54,762 nucleotides of DNA, taken from UBA6215 sp964484255. GTDB lineage: Bacteria > Omnitrophota > Gorgyraeia > Pluralincolimonadales > Pluralincolimonadaceae. Below are positions 15,399-24,453 of this stretch, one piece after another; position 1 is the first letter of the stretch; each line of letters starts with the position of its first letter. The DNA lies in assembly GCA_964484255.1 (NCBI GenBank), contig CAZAEH010000008.1, forward strand, positions 1 through 54,762, in the 5' to 3' direction. A program made the translations under genes and the position numbers. The notes below the pieces were generated by a model. It ran no database searches, was not told where the DNA came from, and saw only the letters and a list, made by a program, of their open reading frames with translations.

Positions 15399-17223
15399 CT
15401 ATAGTTATCTCCTTTTCACCCGAAAAAAGTTCCAGGCCGCCGATATTAAGCGGCGAAACAAGCGATGCCTTCAATGTGTAAGTATTACCGCTATGCACTT
15501 TCCCTTTGGGCAGGAAAATGCGGTAACCGTCTTCTATGACCTCTCCCTGCTTCCATCTGTACGTCGGATATACGCCGTAGCAGGCCCTCTTCAGGCTCCT
15601 GTGGACCTCTTTCCCGCCGCAATCGAAGACCTTGAACAGTATAAAGATATCGTCGTTGATCGGCCCGAGGCATTCCCATAGAAAATCCGTATCGATAAAA
15701 TCGCCGTCCTTTGTCCCGCCGTAACTGAGAATTGCCATATTGCCTGCGGTAAACACGGGTTTTCGGGACCTGCCCGTTCCGGCTATTCTGTAAAGGGGCT
15801 TTGATCCGCCGCCATTCCTCAGCAGAACAGTATTATCTATTGAATCCACCACTTCCCATCTGCCCCCGGCAAAAAAATCCCTGACCCTGATATCCGAATC
15901 CCTGTCAGAATAATATTTCGAGATCATCGAGTCGGAGAAATCTATAAGGGCATAATCGATATCGCGCGGGATGCGGTAACCTTCGTATGGCAGCGAGAGA
16001 TTATTATCCGTTAGAGAGTGATATGAGTAAAGACGCCTGCGGTTAGCCAGATGAGAGGAATAATTGAACGTTGTTATTACGGACGCATCGCCGGGGATCA
16101 GGGCTAACATAGCATCCGCCCTCCTGGACGGTTCCCGCTCCGCTGTACGCAAAAGATAAGAACCCGCATTATTAATAGGGCCGAACCAGATATTTGACGA
16201 TAATGCGACAAGTATTATAAGAGGAGGGAAGGCCTTGTTGAATATAGCGGCCCCGCGGCCGGTTGAACTTATGACTTTTTTCAATCCGAAAGCGGACGCT
16301 ATATAAAAATACGGAAGTATAAGCATCGGATAATGCAATATTAGCCTGTGATGCTGGAAATTCATGGAAAAAGCCTGCTTTAGCAGAACAAGCAGCGGCA
16401 AGAGCATCTCCTTAACAGACAGCAAAGGGAGAAATATCACAGGGGCAAGAAGCTGGAACAGGAACTTGAGGTTGTCATAAGAAAAAAAAGCCGAAATGAT
16501 GCCTTTAGGCCCAGGATAGAAAGTTTCGTAGTTTATCCTTGGCGAAACCGAAGGCCTTATAAGGAAAAGATACGAGGATGCCCATATTACGCTCAACATA
16601 ACCGGGAAAACATACCACCTGCGGGACTTCTTTGCCAGTAAAGCATATATCCCGAACATAAACGTTATAAGCGCTATATCGGCCCTGAACAGCAGCGCGA
16701 CAAAGATACAGGCGGCGTATCCGGCAAACTTCTCCTTCTTCATGAAATAGAAAGCGCCCAGCAAAGGGATAGCGCAAAAACCAACGTCATAATACTGCCC
16801 CGCGGCGAAATTGGATATACCCGGGTTCAGCAGATACGACACGCAAAGACAGGCAGCCCATGCCCCCGGCAGGATGTCCCTGAATATCTTGAAAAGGATA
16901 AGAGCCGAACATGCTACCATAAGCGGCTGGAGCACAAGAAGGGCCTGCCTTGATTCAAATAACGCGTAATACAAGAGGCTCATAGGATACGCTATAAGCT
17001 CAAAACCATTGCCGAATATGTTAACATCGCCGAGCATCGATATCCTGCCGTCGGAATGCAGGATGCTCCAATATTTCTGCGCATTTATGGTAAAATCATA
17101 ATCCGGGTACGCGTATTGGCGGTAACGCAGCACTCCTAAGAGCCCGAATACGGCGGTAAAAACGACGGCGGAGAATAACACGGCCGCGAAATGGGCCCGG
17201 TCCGTTGTTTTTCGCTTGTCCAT
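15382..17223 (-). CDS. DUF2079-family polytopic membrane protein (predicted GT-C)
   Basis: A 613-residue protein with about eleven membrane helices followed by a soluble C-terminal domain (about 380-613). YPDYDFTINAQKYWSILHSDGR is the first-loop pattern of DUF2079 proteins, thought to be GT-C-fold glycosyltransferases. The periplasmic-type C-terminal half contains ALIDFSDS and beta-rich segments. No Shine-Dalgarno precedes the ATG; instead an extended TATAAT sits 6 bases upstream, suggesting a leaderless mRNA. It overlaps the TPR protein downstream by 17 bases and is divergent from the next GT-C gene. Confidence 0.75.
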   Translation of the reverse strand: MDKRKTTDRAHFAAVLFSAVVFTAVFGLLGVLRYRQYAYPDYDFTINAQKYWSILHSDGRISMLGDVNIFGNGFELIAYPMSLLYYALFESRQALLVLQPLMVACSALILFKIFRDILPGAWAACLCVSYLLNPGISNFAAGQYYDVGFCAIPLLGAFYFMKKEKFAGYAACIFVALLFRADIALITFMFGIYALLAKKSRRWYVFPVMLSVIWASSYLFLIRPSVSPRINYETFYPGPKGIISAFFSYDNLKFLFQLLAPVIFLPLLSVKEMLLPLLVLLKQAFSMNFQHHRLILHYPMLILPYFYIASAFGLKKVISSTGRGAAIFNKAFPPLIILVALSSNIWFGPINNAGSYLLRTAEREPSRRADAMLALIPGDASVITTFNYSSHLANRRRLYSYHSLTDNNLSLPYEGYRIPRDIDYALIDFSDSMISKYYSDRDSDIRVRDFFAGGRWEVVDSIDNTVLLRNGGGSKPLYRIAGTGRSRKPVFTAGNMAILSYGGTKDGDFIDTDFLWECLGPINDDIFILFKVFDCGGKEVHRSLKRACYGVYPTYRWKQGEVIEDGYRIFLPKGKVHSGNTYTLKASLVSPLNIGGLELFSGEKEITIGDYDI

Positions 17224-17229
17224 GGCGCG

Positions 17230-17258
17230 ATTATACCAGATTATCCGCCTGATGTATA
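17230..17258 (-). promoter_or_regulatory. Extended -10 promoter placing transcription start at the ATG (DUF2079 gene)
   Basis: On the minus strand, TATACA (17253-17258), 17 bases, then TGG-TATAAT (17230-17235). The A of the ATG is the seventh base after the -10, exactly where initiation is expected. No ribosome-binding site is present. Confidence 0.7.
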
Positions 17259-17277
17259 GGAAGGCTGGGGTATCCGG

Positions 17278-17306
17278 TTGACTTTATCTCCCTGCGTAAA
17301 TATAAT
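17278..17306 (+). promoter_or_regulatory. Near-consensus sigma70 promoter for the GT-C gene at 17317
   Basis: TTGACT (17278-17283), a 17-base spacer and a perfect TATAAT (17301-17306). Expected transcription start is about 17313, leaving a leader of about 4 bases before the ATG. Confidence 0.8.
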
Positions 17307-17316
17307 TGAGGTACCC

Positions 17317-18891
17317 ATGAAAACCCTTGATAAGTGGTACGCGGCTTCCGCCTTAATAATAACGGCCGTTTTCCTGCTAAGCGCCTTCGGGAATAACCGC
17401 TTTCCTTTTTTTCTTGATATCTATTACCATCTCAACGTTATGAGGGGCTTTGACTCTGCCGGCGGCGTCGTGAACTGGGCGTTCTGGGAACTGGCCCCGT
17501 CCGGGCAACCTCTGATATATCCTCCATTATTCCATTTAATGATGTTGGTCCCGTTCAAGCTGGGGGCAAACATACTATGGATATCTAAATTCTCGTCGAT
17601 AATCCCGGTAATATTACTCTTCGCCGCCGCGGCTTTTGCCTCGGCAAGGATATTGTCGGCAAGGAGCGCTTTCTTCGTCGTCCTGGCTTTTTGCATTCCG
17701 TATTCGTTCTTCCTTAAAATGACGATAACCGTGCCTGTCGCCATATCCTTATCATTTTTAATACTGGCTTTCTACGCCCTTGAAAGGCAAAAGCTGGCCG
17801 CTTGCTCGATATTTCTTTCCCTTATATTCTACACCCACCCCGCTATGCCCTGGATGGCATGCCTTGCGTTCGTTATATACGCGGCGGCGCAAAAGGATGC
17901 GCGCGCGAGCGTTTTTAAATGCCTTGTTCTCGCGATAGCGCTTTCCGTCCCCCAGATAGCAAATACCTTCAGGAATATCGGGAGTATTTCCGGTCCGCTG
18001 GGTATCCCGATGCCGGAGGGAAAGATGTTCGAAATATACCCTGTAATATATCTTCTCGCGATAGCGGGCGCGGTAAAGGCCGGGGGGATCTGGGGAGCGC
18101 GGGGAAAAAGGGTCAGGCTGTTCGCGTTCTCTCTCCTTATCGCCTTCCTGCCCCTCGCTGTAAATTACCGCTTCCGCTATATTAGCGCTGAGGGAATGTT
18201 CCCTGTCCTTCTACTTGCCGGCGCCGGGCTGGAATATATTTACGATCGCCTGCGAAGCCTTCTCGGCATGCAGAACCGCGGCAAACCATGGGGTATAACA
18301 TATGCAGCAGCTTTTTCTGCCATGTTCATGGCCTTTTCCCCGACGCTGTCATCCTATATCCCTCTTGAACCACCGTATGACAGGCGTGAATTCTCGGCGC
18401 ACCTCTCCGATTCGACTATCACAAACCTTTTACCGCAGCTCAAGCCCCACACAAGGCCTTTTGAGATAAACCTGACCGACGACATGGCAAGGGATTGGGC
18501 AAAAATAATAGAAGCTAACACCTGCGGGGACGATGTCATATGCTCCAATGACGCGTACATAGGCGGCATGCTGTCCGCCCTGACCGGGCGGGCTAACTCT
18601 GCAAGGACCTACTTTGAGGTGGAAGAACCATCCATGCCGATATCTGAATTCGGATCAGCAAAGGCAGCCTTATGGATAAGGGAAAGCAACGGTAAATTCT
18701 CTTCGGAAATAAACGACTGTATCCTTAAATTCGGGTATACAGTAATACATATGGATGAGGGGGGCGCGATACTCCTCAAGCAGGAAGGGGCAAAAGCCGT
18801 CCCGGCAAGACCACTGGTAAGCACACCCATAGCATTGATTTTGCTCTCCGCGGCCCTGATAACCGCCTTTCACGGAATTTCAAAACCCTGA
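17317..18891 (+). CDS. Polytopic membrane protein, predicted GT-C glycosyltransferase
   Basis: A 524-residue protein with about twelve membrane helices and a soluble C-terminal region (about 360-500). FFLDIYYHLNVMRGF has the acidic-aromatic first-loop signature seen in GT-C enzymes and STT3-like proteins (a DxD/ExD equivalent is not certain), and SGQPLIYPPLFHLMM follows. An in-frame TTG lies 13 codons upstream, but it falls on the -35 box of a near-perfect promoter, so I use the ATG at 17317. GAGG is 5 bases upstream, although it would lie outside the predicted transcript. It opens the plus-strand polysaccharide cluster. Confidence 0.65.
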   Translation: MKTLDKWYAASALIITAVFLLSAFGNNRFPFFLDIYYHLNVMRGFDSAGGVVNWAFWELAPSGQPLIYPPLFHLMMLVPFKLGANILWISKFSSIIPVILLFAAAAFASARILSARSAFFVVLAFCIPYSFFLKMTITVPVAISLSFLILAFYALERQKLAACSIFLSLIFYTHPAMPWMACLAFVIYAAAQKDARASVFKCLVLAIALSVPQIANTFRNIGSISGPLGIPMPEGKMFEIYPVIYLLAIAGAVKAGGIWGARGKRVRLFAFSLLIAFLPLAVNYRFRYISAEGMFPVLLLAGAGLEYIYDRLRSLLGMQNRGKPWGITYAAAFSAMFMAFSPTLSSYIPLEPPYDRREFSAHLSDSTITNLLPQLKPHTRPFEINLTDDMARDWAKIIEANTCGDDVICSNDAYIGGMLSALTGRANSARTYFEVEEPSMPISEFGSAKAALWIRESNGKFSSEINDCILKFGYTVIHMDEGGAILLKQEGAKAVPARPLVSTPIALILLSAALITAFHGISKP

Positions 18892-18899
18892 TTATTTTA

Positions 18900-18928
18900 T
18901 CGATTTAGCCGACCGCTTATGTTAGAAT
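18900..18928 (+). promoter_or_regulatory. Extended -10 promoter placing transcription start at the GTG of the next gene
   Basis: TGT-TAGAAT (-10 at 18923-18928) with a weak -35, TCGATT, 17 bases upstream. The GTG start codon begins at the seventh base after the -10, and there is no Shine-Dalgarno sequence. Confidence 0.5.
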
Positions 18929-18934
18929 TAGCCT

Positions 18935-20290
18935 GTGAAAATCAACCGTCCTGCGGTTATTTGCCTCGCGGTCATTATCCTGGCGGCCGGGGCCCTAAGG
19001 TTCGCGGGATTCAACAGCCCGCACGGCATGACATGGGACGAAGAGTTCTATGTCCAAATGGGCGATGACCTTGGCAAGGACCCCCTTAACTATAATTGCC
19101 ATTTCTTCATAGACATATTCAAGCGCTCCAACCTTCCGGCGCCTGAATACCTTAATGAGCCGCTCTTCAAGCACCCGCCCCTCTTTTGCTATATGTTGTC
19201 GGCGGTATTCAAGGCGGGCGGGGCAACTTACGGGACGGCTTCCGTAATACCATTGATCTTCGGGATGCTCCTTGTATTCCTGTCGTTCGCACTCGGAAGA
19301 TACCTTTTCGATAAAGCAACGGGCCTGCTCTCGGCCCTGCTGGTCGCTATAGACCCGGTAAATTGGGCATGCTCGGAAAAGATATGGATGGAGACATCCC
19401 TTTCCGCCTTCATGTGGATAGCGGTCTATTTCATAATAAGGGCCTGTTCTGAAAAAAGATATCGTTTATACTATCTTGCGGGCATCGCGTCAGGACTTGC
19501 CGCCCTGACAAAGTATCCGGGGTTCCTGGTCATCCCGATCGGGTTTACCATTGTTGCCGTCGAGGACAGGAAATCCTTCAGGTCCGCGCATTTCTGGATG
19601 TGGCCGTTGATCACCCTGATCATGTTCGCGCCCTGGGTATTTTGGAACATATCCGTCTACGGCTGGCAGCTGCTTGGAAAGATCGCTTTCCTTCATGAGG
19701 TCAAGCTTTATGTCATTGTTTTATCCGCGGCGGGGATAGCTGCGGTTTTTATAACGGCAAAAATCCTTAAGTCGCCTGTTGCGAGATTCGCCCTGATATC
19801 GGTCCTTCTTATCTTCATATTCTCGCGGCAATATGTAGTTGACGGGATAATGAACATGTTAAACGCGGCTTATGCGCCGCTTACCGGATGGAAACCCGGG
19901 ATGTTCCAGTATAAACCGTGGACATTCTATTTCAGGAGGTTGATAGAGCTTTCGCCCTTCTATGTTTTCGCTTTTGCGGGTATGCTGTTCCTCGCTAAAA
20001 AGGGTTCGAGGGAAAAATTCCTTATAATCCCTGTATTGTGGAGCCTGTCGTTCTTCATAATATGGGGAAGCTATCAAAGCCGGTATATCCTCTTTGCCTG
20101 TCTCGGACTGCTTGTCCTCGCCTCCAGGACGGTGAAGTGGTGCTGGGACAAGATAGGTGAGGCATCCGGCTGCGCAACAACAAGGATGCTACTGAGGGCA
20201 TGTTTTGCTATAATATTGGCGTACGCGCTGGCCAGGACATTGTCAGTGGACCTGGCTATCGTGATAAATAACGACTTTTCATATTTCTAA
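18935..20290 (+). CDS. ArnT/PMT-like GT-C glycosyltransferase (GT39/GT83 type)
   Basis: A 451-residue protein with about eleven membrane helices. The first periplasmic loop has GMTWDEEFYVQMG, the acidic pair used by polyprenol-phosphate sugar transferases, and LFKHPPLFCYMLS matches the PMT_2 family signature. Such enzymes move a sugar from a lipid carrier to a glycan, lipid A or protein in the periplasm. The following gene encodes a dolichol-phosphate-mannose-synthase-like GT2, which would supply the lipid-linked donor, so the two likely work as a pair. The start is GTG without a ribosome-binding site; see the promoter at 18900. Confidence 0.8.
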   Translation: MKINRPAVICLAVIILAAGALRFAGFNSPHGMTWDEEFYVQMGDDLGKDPLNYNCHFFIDIFKRSNLPAPEYLNEPLFKHPPLFCYMLSAVFKAGGATYGTASVIPLIFGMLLVFLSFALGRYLFDKATGLLSALLVAIDPVNWACSEKIWMETSLSAFMWIAVYFIIRACSEKRYRLYYLAGIASGLAALTKYPGFLVIPIGFTIVAVEDRKSFRSAHFWMWPLITLIMFAPWVFWNISVYGWQLLGKIAFLHEVKLYVIVLSAAGIAAVFITAKILKSPVARFALISVLLIFIFSRQYVVDGIMNMLNAAYAPLTGWKPGMFQYKPWTFYFRRLIELSPFYVFAFAGMLFLAKKGSREKFLIIPVLWSLSFFIIWGSYQSRYILFACLGLLVLASRTVKWCWDKIGEASGCATTRMLLRACFAIILAYALARTLSVDLAIVINNDFSYF

Positions 20291-20301
20291 CGGGAGTTGC
20301 C

Positions 20302-21270
20302 ATGAAACTCGTGATCCAGATACCCTGTCTGAATGAGGAGAAGACCCTTCCTGAAACCCTGAAGGGCATTCCGAAAAACATAGACGGTATAGACTCCATA
20401 GAAGTCCTCGTCATCGATGACGGAAGTTCCGACGGTACTTCCCTCTCCGCAAAAGAGAACGGTGCAGCTCGCATTATCCGTTTCAATAAGACTGTCGGTC
20501 TCGCCAGGGCATTCAAAGCCGGCATTGAGGATGCGCTGCGCATGGGCGCCGATATCATAGTCAATACCGATGCCGACAACCAATATGACGGCACTTGCAT
20601 ACGCGACCTGGTCAAGCCTATCCTGGACAAAAAAGCCGATATAGTCATCGGCAACAGGGAAATACTTAAGGGAATGAAGCAGGGTATCACGAAAAGCATG
20701 CTCCAATTCATCGGCAGCTGCGTAGTATCAAAACTGGCAGGGATCAGGATAAACGACGCGACAAGCGGGTTCCGCGCATTCTCGAGGGAAGCGGCACTTT
20801 CTCTTAATATATCCACCGACTTTTCGTATACGCTTGAAAGCATAATCCAGGCGGGAGAGAAAGGCCTTGTTGTCACGGAGGTTGCGGTAAGAACGAACGG
20901 ATCAACGAGAAGATCAAGGCTGTTCAAGAGCAATCTCCACTACATAAAAAGGTCCGTCGGGACGCTGGTCAAAGTCTACGTGGCATACGAAGGTTTCAGG
21001 GTTTTCCTGGCAAGCGGGAGCATAATGCTTCTATCCGGGATAGTGCTGGTCGCAAGGTTTGCCTATTTTTATATCTTTTCGCTTAACCCTTCGGGGCACA
21101 TACAATCGCTCATATTCGCGTCGGCGCTGATAACTGCAGGGTTCCTGATAATGACCCTGGGTATTCTCACCGAGTTGATTTGCAGCACCAGAAAAGTAGC
21201 TGAAGACGCTTTGACCCAGATCAAAAAGAACAATCTAGATAAGAATGAAAGAATAAATACAAAAAATTAG
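20302..21270 (+). CDS. GT2 polyprenol-phosphate sugar synthase-like (DPM/GtrB type)
   Basis: A 322-residue enzyme. IQIPCLNEEKTLPETL and VLVIDDGSSDGT form the nucleotide-sugar site, NTDADNQYDG gives the DxD metal motif, and GNREILKGM and DATSGFRAFSREAA are hallmarks of the dolichol-phosphate mannosyltransferase subfamily. Two C-terminal membrane helices (about 230-300) resemble GtrB-type polyprenol-phosphate synthases. GGGAG lies 5 bases before ATG. It probably loads undecaprenyl phosphate with a sugar for the adjacent GT-C enzymes (17317, 18935, perhaps 13560 and 15382). Confidence 0.82.
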   Translation: MKLVIQIPCLNEEKTLPETLKGIPKNIDGIDSIEVLVIDDGSSDGTSLSAKENGAARIIRFNKTVGLARAFKAGIEDALRMGADIIVNTDADNQYDGTCIRDLVKPILDKKADIVIGNREILKGMKQGITKSMLQFIGSCVVSKLAGIRINDATSGFRAFSREAALSLNISTDFSYTLESIIQAGEKGLVVTEVAVRTNGSTRRSRLFKSNLHYIKRSVGTLVKVYVAYEGFRVFLASGSIMLLSGIVLVARFAYFYIFSLNPSGHIQSLIFASALITAGFLIMTLGILTELICSTRKVAEDALTQIKKNNLDKNERINTKN

Positions 21271-21307
21271 TGCTCAACCACATGGACACGGAGAACTTGA
21301 CCCGCGC

Positions 21308-22357
21308 ATGGCAGACAACCCCGATATCTCTATTGTAATACCTACTTACAATAGGAAAGCCTTGATACAGAAATGTCTGGAGTCCTTGTCTGTCCAGTCA
21401 TACCCGAAATCCGGCTATGAAATCATAGTAGTGGACGACGGTTCAACGGATGGCACTCCTGATCTGCTTGAGAGCTTTAAAAGCCGATACGCAAATATAT
21501 CGTGGTTCCGGCAGGAGAATAAAGGCATGTATCCGGCATGGAACTCCGGTTCCGAAAAAGCCAGAGGCAGGATACTGGTGTTCATTGACAGCGATTGTGT
21601 TGTTGAAAAATCTTTTGTGGAGTCCATAGCCTCGTGTTTCAGCAGGCATCCCGATATCGCGGTACACGTGGGTTGCGAGATACCGGTTTTTCAGGACGGG
21701 ATCCTATCGGTACTCAATAAGTATCTCCGAGCATATCCGGAACAACCTGACGAAAATAATGTCATCGCATCCGGGAACATCTACACGCAAATAATGTCCT
21801 CAAATAGATGCGCAATGTTAAAAACCGTATTTTTTGATGCCGGCGGATTTGACAAAAAATACGAAAAAAGGTTCATCTCCGGAGGAGATACCGAACTTGG
21901 GTTGGCTATTTTACGGGCAGGTTTCAAGATCCGGCAAACTAAAGAATTCACGGTATACCATTATCAAAGACAATCTTTACTAAAAATCATTGAAAGATAT
22001 TATAACTTTGGCTTTGACGAACCTCGGATATTCAAAAACTTTTTTAAGGATCGCATCTTTATCCGGCTGCCATTTGCAAGGGTCGTTCAATTCAGCGGTT
22101 CGCCATTCCCCCTATTTATTAACATCGGGACGGTATTTGAGATACTCGCCGCTATCATTATTATTTCGGTAGTTTGCCCTTCGATCGGCATGGGCCTTCT
22201 TATTTTATATCTTACGACAGGAATTATCGGCAAAAGGGTCAGGCCGTTCCATATACCTGCTTTCCTGTTATACAAAATACTCTCCTTTGCCACTCGAGGA
22301 GCTTCATTCGCAGGGAATGTTGTCGGCAGCATAAGATACGGTATAATATATTTATAA
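21308..22357 (+). CDS. Glycosyltransferase family 2, first of three tandem paralogs
   Basis: A 349-residue GT-A enzyme. ISIVIPTYNRKALIQKCLESL and EIIVVDDGSTDGTPDLLESF form the donor site, FIDSDCVV is the DxD-type motif, and GGFDKKYEKRFISGGDTELGLAILRAG is the acceptor/catalytic block. Two hydrophobic segments near 260-310 suggest membrane association. It resembles the next two genes along its whole length, and 23 bases around 21638-21660 recur exactly in the next gene, pointing to local duplication. The start ATG lacks a strong ribosome-binding site. Donor unknown. Confidence 0.82.
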   Translation: MADNPDISIVIPTYNRKALIQKCLESLSVQSYPKSGYEIIVVDDGSTDGTPDLLESFKSRYANISWFRQENKGMYPAWNSGSEKARGRILVFIDSDCVVEKSFVESIASCFSRHPDIAVHVGCEIPVFQDGILSVLNKYLRAYPEQPDENNVIASGNIYTQIMSSNRCAMLKTVFFDAGGFDKKYEKRFISGGDTELGLAILRAGFKIRQTKEFTVYHYQRQSLLKIIERYYNFGFDEPRIFKNFFKDRIFIRLPFARVVQFSGSPFPLFINIGTVFEILAAIIIISVVCPSIGMGLLILYLTTGIIGKRVRPFHIPAFLLYKILSFATRGASFAGNVVGSIRYGIIYL

Positions 22358-22369
22358 GGCACTCGATAT

Positions 22370-23404
22370 ATGACCTTTTCGGTGATCGTACCAACTTATA
22401 ACAGGAAAGACATTTTGAGAGAATGCTTGGATCGTCTTATCTGCCAGGATTACCCTAAGGCCGATTATGAGATAATAGTCGTTGATGACGGATCTGCGGA
22501 CGGCACTGGGGAAATGATTAAGAACGAATTTATGCCTTATGGGAACGTGAAATACATTTATCATGAAAACCGCGGTATGTACGAGGCATGGAACGGCGGG
22601 GCAAGAGAAGCCTGCATGGAAACACTTGTCCTCACCGACAACGATTGCCTGGCCCCAAAGGATTTCCTGGCGTCCATATCCGGATGTTTCAGCAGGCATC
22701 CCGATATGTCTGCCTGCATAGGCCATATGATACCTGTTTTCCGCGATGGCATATTCTCTCCCCTTTCGAAATATTACGAGAAATGCTACCGTTCTGGCCC
22801 TGCAAATGAGAGAATATTCTCGGAACCGGAGCCATCCGCCATTCTTCACTCGGACTGCGCGGCCGTGAAAAAAAACGAATTCATGAAAACCGGCGGTTTC
22901 GACGAAAAGATCGGGAAGTTCTCCTGCGGGGCAGACGTTGATATGGGATTGAGGCTCCTCAAGGCGGGAAACAGATTATGCGACTCGAAAATGATCTATG
23001 TCTACCATTACCAAAGGACCTCCGTAACAAAAATTATCACGAGATATTTCAGGTTCGGTTTCGTTGAAACACTTAACTATAAGAGGCATTTCGCGGGCCG
23101 ACTTGTGTTCTTTCCCCCTTCCGGGGAACCAAAATCACTAAGCAGCGGCAATATAACTGGAACGCTGAAAATATTCGGGACATTAGAGATCTTTACTTTC
23201 TTCTTTATTTTGTCCTTATTTTATCCGAAAATAGGTTTACTCCTTGCGGTCCTGTATTTTTTACAGGGGTATCTGTTTGCGAAAGTAAAACCTGACAACA
23301 TGTACGTCTTCCTTCTCCATAAGATATACGTATATCTGATACAGGCTGCCGTACTTTTCGGCAATATCACTGGAAGCATCAAGAATAAGGTCTTTTGCGT
23401 CTGA
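22370..23404 (+). CDS. Glycosyltransferase family 2, second of three tandem paralogs
   Basis: A 344-residue GT-A enzyme with FSVIVPTYNRKDILRECLDRL, EIIVVDDGSADGTGEM, the DxD-type motif LTDNDCLA and GGFDEKIGKFSCGADVDMGLRLLKAG. A hydrophobic C-terminal hairpin (about 265-310) is shared with its neighbours. It starts 12 bases after the first paralog and its TGA overlaps the ATG of the third (TGATG), so the three are probably translated in series. Sugar specificity is unknown; paralog divergence in the acceptor half suggests successive steps on one glycan. Confidence 0.82.
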   Translation: MTFSVIVPTYNRKDILRECLDRLICQDYPKADYEIIVVDDGSADGTGEMIKNEFMPYGNVKYIYHENRGMYEAWNGGAREACMETLVLTDNDCLAPKDFLASISGCFSRHPDMSACIGHMIPVFRDGIFSPLSKYYEKCYRSGPANERIFSEPEPSAILHSDCAAVKKNEFMKTGGFDEKIGKFSCGADVDMGLRLLKAGNRLCDSKMIYVYHYQRTSVTKIITRYFRFGFVETLNYKRHFAGRLVFFPPSGEPKSLSSGNITGTLKIFGTLEIFTFFFILSLFYPKIGLLLAVLYFLQGYLFAKVKPDNMYVFLLHKIYVYLIQAAVLFGNITGSIKNKVFCV

Positions 23405-24432
23405 TGATTAGAGCATCTGTTATCATACCGACGTTCAACAGGAAAGAGGATCTTTGCGCTTGTCTGCGGTCGTTGCTGGCCCAAGATTATCCTAAAAATT
23501 GCTATGAGATAATCATTATCGATGACGGTTCAAATGACGCGACCGAAGAGACGGTCAGGTCGGAATTCTCCGTGCACGATAACATACGTTATATCTATAA
23601 AGAAAAACAGGGCCCTGCCATAGGGAGGAACGAGGCCGCGGCTGAAGCAAAAGGCGATATTCTCGTATTTATAGACAGTGACTGCATCGCTACGGTTTCC
23701 TTCCTTAAAAAAATATCTGAATGCCTCGATAAGGACCCGTCGGTTTCTGCCGTCGGAGGCGAAGCTATACCCGTATTTGAGCGCGGGATATTCGCGACAC
23801 TGACAGATTACTATAAAAAATGCTACGAGACATCACCGCACAAAGAAAGGACCTTCTCCTCGCTGGATTTCTCTACAATTTTTCGTTCCGACTGCGGGGC
23901 GATAAAAACAGACGTATTTAAGGCGCTTGGCGGCTTTGACCCGAAGTTCCCATGGGCAGGCGAAGACCATGACATGAGCATGAAAATCCTCGCGAATGGC
24001 TATAAGATTTGTAAGAGCCCGGATGTCGTCGTTTATCATAAACAACGGAAAACGGTCGGCGCATTGATGTCAAAATATTACGAATGCGGTAAATGGGACA
24101 CTGTAAATCTTAAGGATTACTTCAGGAACCGGCTCATACTGGCTCTGCCTTTTGAAAAATACTGTCATTTTCACCGGTTCCCGGTCACCGCACTGCTGCG
24201 CTTCAAAACATTTGAGACTGTAAACGTTATAATGGTATTATGCTTTTTGCTGCCCTCGGCCGGGATCGCATTACTGCTTCTTTACCTTGCAAGAGGATAT
24301 TTTTCCCCCGGTCCTCCGTCAAGATCGGTTGGGCAGTTCCTGTTAAACAAGTTGCACGTTTACCTGGTAGAAGGAGCGTTCATAGCCGGTACGATAACAG
24401 GAAGCATAAAGAACGGGGTTCTCTATGTATAA
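23404..24432 (+). CDS. Glycosyltransferase family 2, third of three tandem paralogs
   Basis: A 342-residue GT-A enzyme with IRASVIIPTFNRKEDLCACL, EIIIIDDGSNDATEET, FIDSDCIA and GGFDPKFPWAGEDHDMSMKILANG. A frame with TTG begins three codons earlier, but the ATG that overlaps the previous stop fits translational coupling. It has the same two-helix C-terminal module as the two preceding paralogs. It is followed 21 bases later by the ABC exporter genes, consistent with building a glycan exported by Wzm/Wzt. Confidence 0.82.
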   Translation: MIRASVIIPTFNRKEDLCACLRSLLAQDYPKNCYEIIIIDDGSNDATEETVRSEFSVHDNIRYIYKEKQGPAIGRNEAAAEAKGDILVFIDSDCIATVSFLKKISECLDKDPSVSAVGGEAIPVFERGIFATLTDYYKKCYETSPHKERTFSSLDFSTIFRSDCGAIKTDVFKALGGFDPKFPWAGEDHDMSMKILANGYKICKSPDVVVYHKQRKTVGALMSKYYECGKWDTVNLKDYFRNRLILALPFEKYCHFHRFPVTALLRFKTFETVNVIMVLCFLLPSAGIALLLLYLARGYFSPGPPSRSVGQFLLNKLHVYLVEGAFIAGTITGSIKNGVLYV

Positions 24433-24453
24433 AAGATACCGCGGGGACAGTCC

